A stretch of 64,000 nucleotides of DNA from Gammaproteobacteria bacterium (GTDB lineage Bacteria; Pseudomonadota; Gammaproteobacteria; Pseudomonadales; Porticoccaceae), in NCBI GenBank assembly GCA_016708925.1, contig JADJET010000022.1, forward strand, positions 372,001 to 436,000, in the 5' to 3' direction. The notes beneath the pieces are model-generated. The model searched no databases and was not told where the DNA came from. It saw only the letters and a list, made by a program, of their open reading frames with translations. This document shows, in pieces, positions 60,550-64,000 of this stretch (its first letter is position 1; every line of letters begins with the position of its first letter). Both the position numbers and the translations under genes were made by a program.

Positions 60550-61016
60550 AGTTGCCGGAACAGGGAAATCATCTCCAGCGCGGTCAGCGCCGCCTCTTCA
60601 CCCTTGTTGCCCGAATCATCGCCGGAGCGGGCGCGGGCCTGCGCCTCGTCGTCGGTGGTGAGCAGGCCGAACGCCACGGGGATGCCCGTCGTCAGCGCAA
60701 CCTCGCCGATGCCGCGGGTGGTTTCCGCGCAGACGTATTCGAAATGGGGGGTGCCACCGCGAATCACGGCGCCCAGTGCGATGATGGCGTCGAAGCGGCC
60801 GGTCTCGGCCAGTTTGCGCGCCGCCAGCGGCAGCTCGAAAGCGCCGGGCACCCGGTAGACCTGGACATCCGCATCCGGCACCTGATGGCGTTGCAGCCCG
60901 CGCTGCGCGCCGCGCAGCAGACTCTCGGTGATCCCGCCATTCCAGCGCGCCACCACGATGGCAAAACGGGCGCCGTCCGGCGTGAAGTTGCCCTCGACGG
61001 GTCTGGATTCACTCAT
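60546..61016 (-). CDS. ribH: 6,7-dimethyl-8-ribityllumazine synthase
   Basis: A 156-residue enzyme making the lumazine precursor of riboflavin; usually a 60-mer or decamer. VVARWNGGITESLLRGAQRGL, VPGAFELPLAARKLAE, ALGAVIRGGTPHFEYVC and the TTGIPVAFGLLTTD segment are all present. ATG start, 17 bases after ribBA. Confidence 0.95.
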   Translation of the reverse strand: MSESRPVEGNFTPDGARFAIVVARWNGGITESLLRGAQRGLQRHQVPDADVQVYRVPGAFELPLAARKLAETGRFDAIIALGAVIRGGTPHFEYVCAETTRGIGEVALTTGIPVAFGLLTTDDEAQARARSGDDSGNKGEEAALTALEMISLFRQL

Positions 61017-61033
61017 GGCTCAATTCCTCGGGA

Positions 61034-62143
61034 TCAGGGACATTCGACATAATCGACCACTTCCAGATCGAATCCGGAAATGGCGTTGAACCGGAACGGC
61101 GCGCTCATCACCCGGATTTTCTGGGCGCCCAGGTCGCGCAGGATCTGCGACCCCGCACCGATCTGGAGATACACGGTTTCCGACGCCTTGATCGGGCGCG
61201 CGCGGCTCTCGAACAGGGACTCAAGCTCTTCTTCCACCTGCGCCGCGGTCTCTTCCTGCTGGATCACCACGATGATTCCGCGCCCCTCCTCCTGGACCTT
61301 CTGCATGGCCTTGGCGATGGTCCAGCTGGGGAACTGCCCGGGACGCTCGATGGCGAAAATATCGCGCGTACAACTGGGCAGGTGGACGCGCACCGGCACC
61401 GGCACCGCGCGCTCGATCTCGCCTTTCACCAGCGCGAAATGGAGTTTCTTGCGCGCCGTGTCCATGTAGGTGTGCAGGCAGAACTCGCCATAGGCGGTCT
61501 GGATGGTGCGCGCCCGCAGATGCTCGATGGTCTTCTCGTTGAGCATGCGGTAGTGAATGAGGTCGGCGATGGTGCCGATCTTGAGCCCGTGCTTCTGCGC
61601 AAAGGTCTCGAGATCCGGGCGCCGGGCCATGGTGCCGTCGTCGTTCATGATCTCGACGATCACCGCGGCGGGCTCGCAGCCGGCGAGGCGCGCCAGATCG
61701 CAGCCGGCTTCGGTGTGACCGGCGCGACTCAGCACGCCGCCGGGCTGGGCCTTGAGGGGAAAGATGTGCCCGGGCTGCACGATGTCGTCGGGGCTCGCGT
61801 TGTTGGCCACCGCCACCTGCACCGTGCGGGCGCGGTCGGCCGCGGAAATGCCGGTGGTAACGCCTTCAGCGGCCTCGATGGACACCGTGAAGTTGGTGCC
61901 GTGACTGGCCTTGTTGGCATCCACCATCAGGGGCAGGGCGAGCTGCCGGCAGCGCTGCTCGGTCAGGGTCAGACAGATCAGGCCGCGCGCGTGGGTGGCC
62001 ATGAAGTTGATGTCGGCGGCCGTGATCTTTTCCGCCGCGATCACCAGATCGCCTTCGTTTTCGCGATCTTCGTCGTCCATCAGGATCACCATCTTGCCCT
62101 GACGGATGTCTTCCACCAATTCGTCGATCGTGTGCAGCGACAT
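61034..62143 (-). CDS. ribB: 3,4-dihydroxy-2-butanone-4-phosphate synthase fused to a degenerate GTP cyclohydrolase II domain (RibBX)
   Basis: 369 residues. The N-terminal RibB domain is complete (VILMDDEDRENEGDLVIAAE, SRAGHTEAGCDLARLAG). The C-terminal half has the RibA fold but lacks the zinc cysteines: LPSCTRDIFAIERPG stands where active RibA has a Cys-rich SECLTGD..RCDC motif. GTP cyclohydrolase II activity is therefore unlikely, and a separate ribA is needed elsewhere. Gammaproteobacterial RibBX proteins of this kind are known. Between ribE and ribH in the operon. Confidence 0.93.
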   Translation of the reverse strand: MSLHTIDELVEDIRQGKMVILMDDEDRENEGDLVIAAEKITAADINFMATHARGLICLTLTEQRCRQLALPLMVDANKASHGTNFTVSIEAAEGVTTGISAADRARTVQVAVANNASPDDIVQPGHIFPLKAQPGGVLSRAGHTEAGCDLARLAGCEPAAVIVEIMNDDGTMARRPDLETFAQKHGLKIGTIADLIHYRMLNEKTIEHLRARTIQTAYGEFCLHTYMDTARKKLHFALVKGEIERAVPVPVRVHLPSCTRDIFAIERPGQFPSWTIAKAMQKVQEEGRGIIVVIQQEETAAQVEEELESLFESRARPIKASETVYLQIGAGSQILRDLGAQKIRVMSAPFRFNAISGFDLEVVDYVECP

Positions 62144-62149
62144 CTTGAT

Positions 62150-62791
62150 TCAACCCCTGTTCAAACGGTCATTCGGGAGCGCGCCGGAGCCGCCGTCGCC
62201 GGCACCCCACAGCAGGCGCTCGAGATAGCGGGCAATCACATCCACTTCGAGATTCACCCGGGTGCCGGGCTGGTAGGTCCCGATAATGGTGTGGGTCAGC
62301 GTGTGCGGCACGATATTGATCTCGAATTCGTCGCCGTCCACGACATTGACCGTGAGGCTGGTGCCGTCAATGGTGATGGAACCCTTGTGGGCAATATAGC
62401 GCGCCAGCCCGGCCGGCGCGCGCAGGCGAAACCGCTCCGAGCGCGCGTCGCTGTGGCGCGCCAGCACCTCGCCGACACCGTCCACATGGCCCGACACGAT
62501 GTGTCCGCCCATGCGCTTGGCGGGCGTCAGCGCCTGCTCCAGATTGACTGGCGTGCCCGCGACCCACTGCCCTGCCGTGGTGTGGTCGAGGGTCTCCACC
62601 GACACATCGGCCGCGAAACTGTCGCTCCGCAGCGCCACCACCGTCAGGCACACCCCGTTGACGGCGATGCTGTCGCCCAGGCGGACGGCGCCGAGGTCCA
62701 GCCCGGCGGCCTTGACGAGCAGGCGCACATCGCCGCCCTGCCGCTCGGTGCCGGCAATGCTGCCCAAGGCTTCAATGATCCCGGTAAACAT
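62150..62791 (-). CDS. ribE: riboflavin synthase alpha subunit
   Basis: A 213-residue, two-fold internally duplicated enzyme that converts two lumazines to riboflavin. The N-terminus MFTGIIEALGSI is invariant; repeat 1 has SIAVNGVCLTV and repeat 2 SITIDGTSLTV. GGHIVSGHVDGVG lies at the domain junction. Called ribC or ribE depending on the organism. The ATG directly follows the ribD stop (TGAATG). Confidence 0.95.
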   Translation of the reverse strand: MFTGIIEALGSIAGTERQGGDVRLLVKAAGLDLGAVRLGDSIAVNGVCLTVVALRSDSFAADVSVETLDHTTAGQWVAGTPVNLEQALTPAKRMGGHIVSGHVDGVGEVLARHSDARSERFRLRAPAGLARYIAHKGSITIDGTSLTVNVVDGDEFEINIVPHTLTHTIIGTYQPGTRVNLEVDVIARYLERLLWGAGDGGSGALPNDRLNRG

Positions 62792-63892
62792 TCAGTTTTT
62801 CCTCCTGGGCTGCGCGGTAAAACGCCAGTCGTCACCCACCGCCCGCACGTCGGTCACGGTCAGATCAATCGCTTCCGCCAGGCGCGTGAACGGCAGCGTC
62901 GCCAGCGGCCAGCCTGAGCTGCCGAGCAGCTTGGGCGCCACATACAACACCAGTTCATCCACCAGACCGGCGTTCAGGAACGCTCCTGCCAGCCGGGCGC
63001 CGGCCTCGACCAGCACGTCGTGGCACTGCCGGCTGCCCAGATGCCGCAACAGGGCGTCGAGGTCCACCCGTCTGTCGGCGTCGGGCAGCGCGATCAGCTG
63101 CGCGCCGGGAACCTCCCGGGATGCACCCGCCGTCGCGATCAGCACCGCGCCGGGCTCGCGCAGGATACGCAGGTCGTCCCGCGTGCGGAGGTGGCTGTCC
63201 ACCACCACCCGCAACGGCTGGTCCACCGGTCCGGCACAGCCCTCGGGCAATTCGAGCTCCCCTTCGCGCACGGTCAGCGCGGGATCGTCGGCGAGCACCG
63301 TGCCGATGCCGGTGACGATGGCGCCGCTCGCCGCCCGCAGGCGCTGGACATCGCGCCGCGCCGCCGCTCCGGTAATCCAGCGGCTCTCGCCGCTCGCCAT
63401 GGCGGTGCGACCGTCAAGGCTGGCGGCGATCTTGAGCGTGACCCGGGGCCGGCCGCGCGCGCAATTGGCAAAAAATCCGGGATTGAGCGCGCGGCACTCG
63501 GCTTCCAGCACCGGCCCGTCCACCGCCAAGCCTGCATCCAGCAATGCCGCCACGCCGCCGGAAGCTATCCGGTGCGGATCGCGCGCACCATAAACCACCC
63601 GAGCGATGCCGGCGGCGCTCAGCGCCCGGGTGCAGGGCGGGGTCCGGCCCTGGTGATTGCAGGGCTCCAGCGACACATACGCGGTCGCGCCGCGCGCGCG
63701 GTCGCCGGCTGCCGTCAGCGCCGCCACCTCGGCATGATCACCGCCCGCGCGCTGATGCCAGCCCTCGCCGACCACGGCGCCGTCGCGGACGATGACGCAA
63801 CCCACGCGAGGATTCGGCCGCGTGCTGTACCAGCCGCGCCGCGCCAGACCCAGGGCGCGCGCCATGAAGACGGCGTCGCTGCGCTCAGTCAT
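62792..63892 (-). CDS. ribD: bifunctional pyrimidine deaminase/reductase RibD
   Basis: 366 residues. The N-terminal zinc deaminase has HAEVAAL and PCNHQGRTPPCTRAL. The C-terminal NADPH-dependent reductase has VTLKIAASLDGRTAMASGESRWITG and GAVLIATAGASRE. It catalyses the deamination and reduction steps after GTP cyclohydrolase II. ATG start overlaps the nrdR stop by 8 bases. First rib gene of the operon. Confidence 0.95.
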   Translation of the reverse strand: MTERSDAVFMARALGLARRGWYSTRPNPRVGCVIVRDGAVVGEGWHQRAGGDHAEVAALTAAGDRARGATAYVSLEPCNHQGRTPPCTRALSAAGIARVVYGARDPHRIASGGVAALLDAGLAVDGPVLEAECRALNPGFFANCARGRPRVTLKIAASLDGRTAMASGESRWITGAAARRDVQRLRAASGAIVTGIGTVLADDPALTVREGELELPEGCAGPVDQPLRVVVDSHLRTRDDLRILREPGAVLIATAGASREVPGAQLIALPDADRRVDLDALLRHLGSRQCHDVLVEAGARLAGAFLNAGLVDELVLYVAPKLLGSSGWPLATLPFTRLAEAIDLTVTDVRAVGDDWRFTAQPRRKN

Positions 63893-64000
63893 CGGCGCCG
63901 GCTCCGGGTGGGGCGCTCTCGCGCTCCAGGCGATCCAGCTCGGCGCGGAACTCGCTCAGGTCCTGAAAACGACGATAGACCGATGCAAACCGCACGAAGG
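63885..64000 (-). CDS. nrdR: transcriptional repressor NrdR, C-terminal part only
   Basis: The last 37 codons of a leftward gene cut by the window edge: FVRFASVYRRFQDLSEFRAELDRLERESAPPGAGADD. RFASVYRRFQDL is the end of the ATP-cone domain of NrdR, which represses ribonucleotide reductase genes when dATP is high. nrdR directly before ribD is the usual order. The zinc ribbon and most of the cone lie outside the window. Confidence 0.9.
   Translation of the reverse strand, partial: FVRFASVYRRFQDLSEFRAELDRLERESAPPGAGADD

Noticed and set aside
1..64000. Search by eye for CRISPR arrays, rRNA, tRNA, prophage, toxin-antitoxin and defence genes
   Set aside because: No repeated-spacer pattern, no RNA gene and no phage, transposase or defence domain was seen. 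The window is almost entirely conserved housekeeping genes.

Overview
This window is the chromosomal replication-origin neighbourhood of a high-GC gammaproteobacterium, followed by about 45 kb of conserved housekeeping operons. The lineage call rests on the gene content and order: parB-parA-rsmG-mnmG, dnaA-dnaN-recF-gyrB, glyQS, glnA-ntrBC, gpmI-envC-ctpA and nrdR-ribDE-ribBA-ribH-nusB-thiL-pgpA. Genus cannot be named from sequence alone. GTG and TTG starts and 1-26 bp gene overlaps are common. I see no rRNA, tRNA, CRISPR array, insertion sequence or prophage.

Region 1 (1-15.6 kb), origin region. The leftward block is parB, parA, rsmG and mnmG, possibly with the first codons of atpI at the left edge. 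The rightward block is rpmH, rnpA, yidD, yidC, mnmE, then dnaA, dnaN, recF and gyrB. In Pseudomonas-type chromosomes rpmH faces away from dnaA across oriC. Here the rpmH-to-mnmE block has the opposite orientation, so two AT-rich gaps with DnaA boxes (4410-4928 and 8719-9078) flank it. Two parS sites lie inside recF. rnpA is frameshifted as given.

Region 2 (15.4-20 kb), leftward: a small basic conserved protein, an acyltransferase (plsC), gmhB, glyS and glyQ, with translationally overlapping ends.

Region 3 (20-31 kb), phosphate: a four-half-site Pho box drives pstS-pstC-pstA-pstB-phoU. An M48 lipoprotein protease, a DUF938 methyltransferase and a FemAB/GNAT-like protein follow. The leftward phoB-phoR pair has its own three-half-site Pho box. 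pstC carries a frameshift at a GC-dinucleotide run.

Region 4 (31-46 kb), mixed housekeeping: lpxR-ubiC-ubiA, a crotonase, an LplT-like transporter, mscL, a DUF442 phosphatase-like protein, a HexR-type regulator, uvrD, dtd, a proline iminopeptidase, an orphan multi-pass membrane protein, typA and thiI.

Region 5 (46-57 kb), nitrogen and envelope: a sigma-54 promoter with NtrC-like sites drives glnA. A DUF4124 protein, ntrB and ntrC follow; then leftward yibN-like, grxC and secB; then rightward gpmI, envC, ctpA and two small proteins.

Region 6 (57-64 kb), leftward: hisF, a retropepsin-like protease, and the riboflavin/NusB/ThiL/PgpA operon, ending in the C-terminus of nrdR.

I found no convincing new defence, mobile or biosynthetic system. 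The most unusual points are the inverted origin block with two candidate origin halves, the rnpA and pstC frameshifts, and an unexplained GC-rich gap upstream of pstS.
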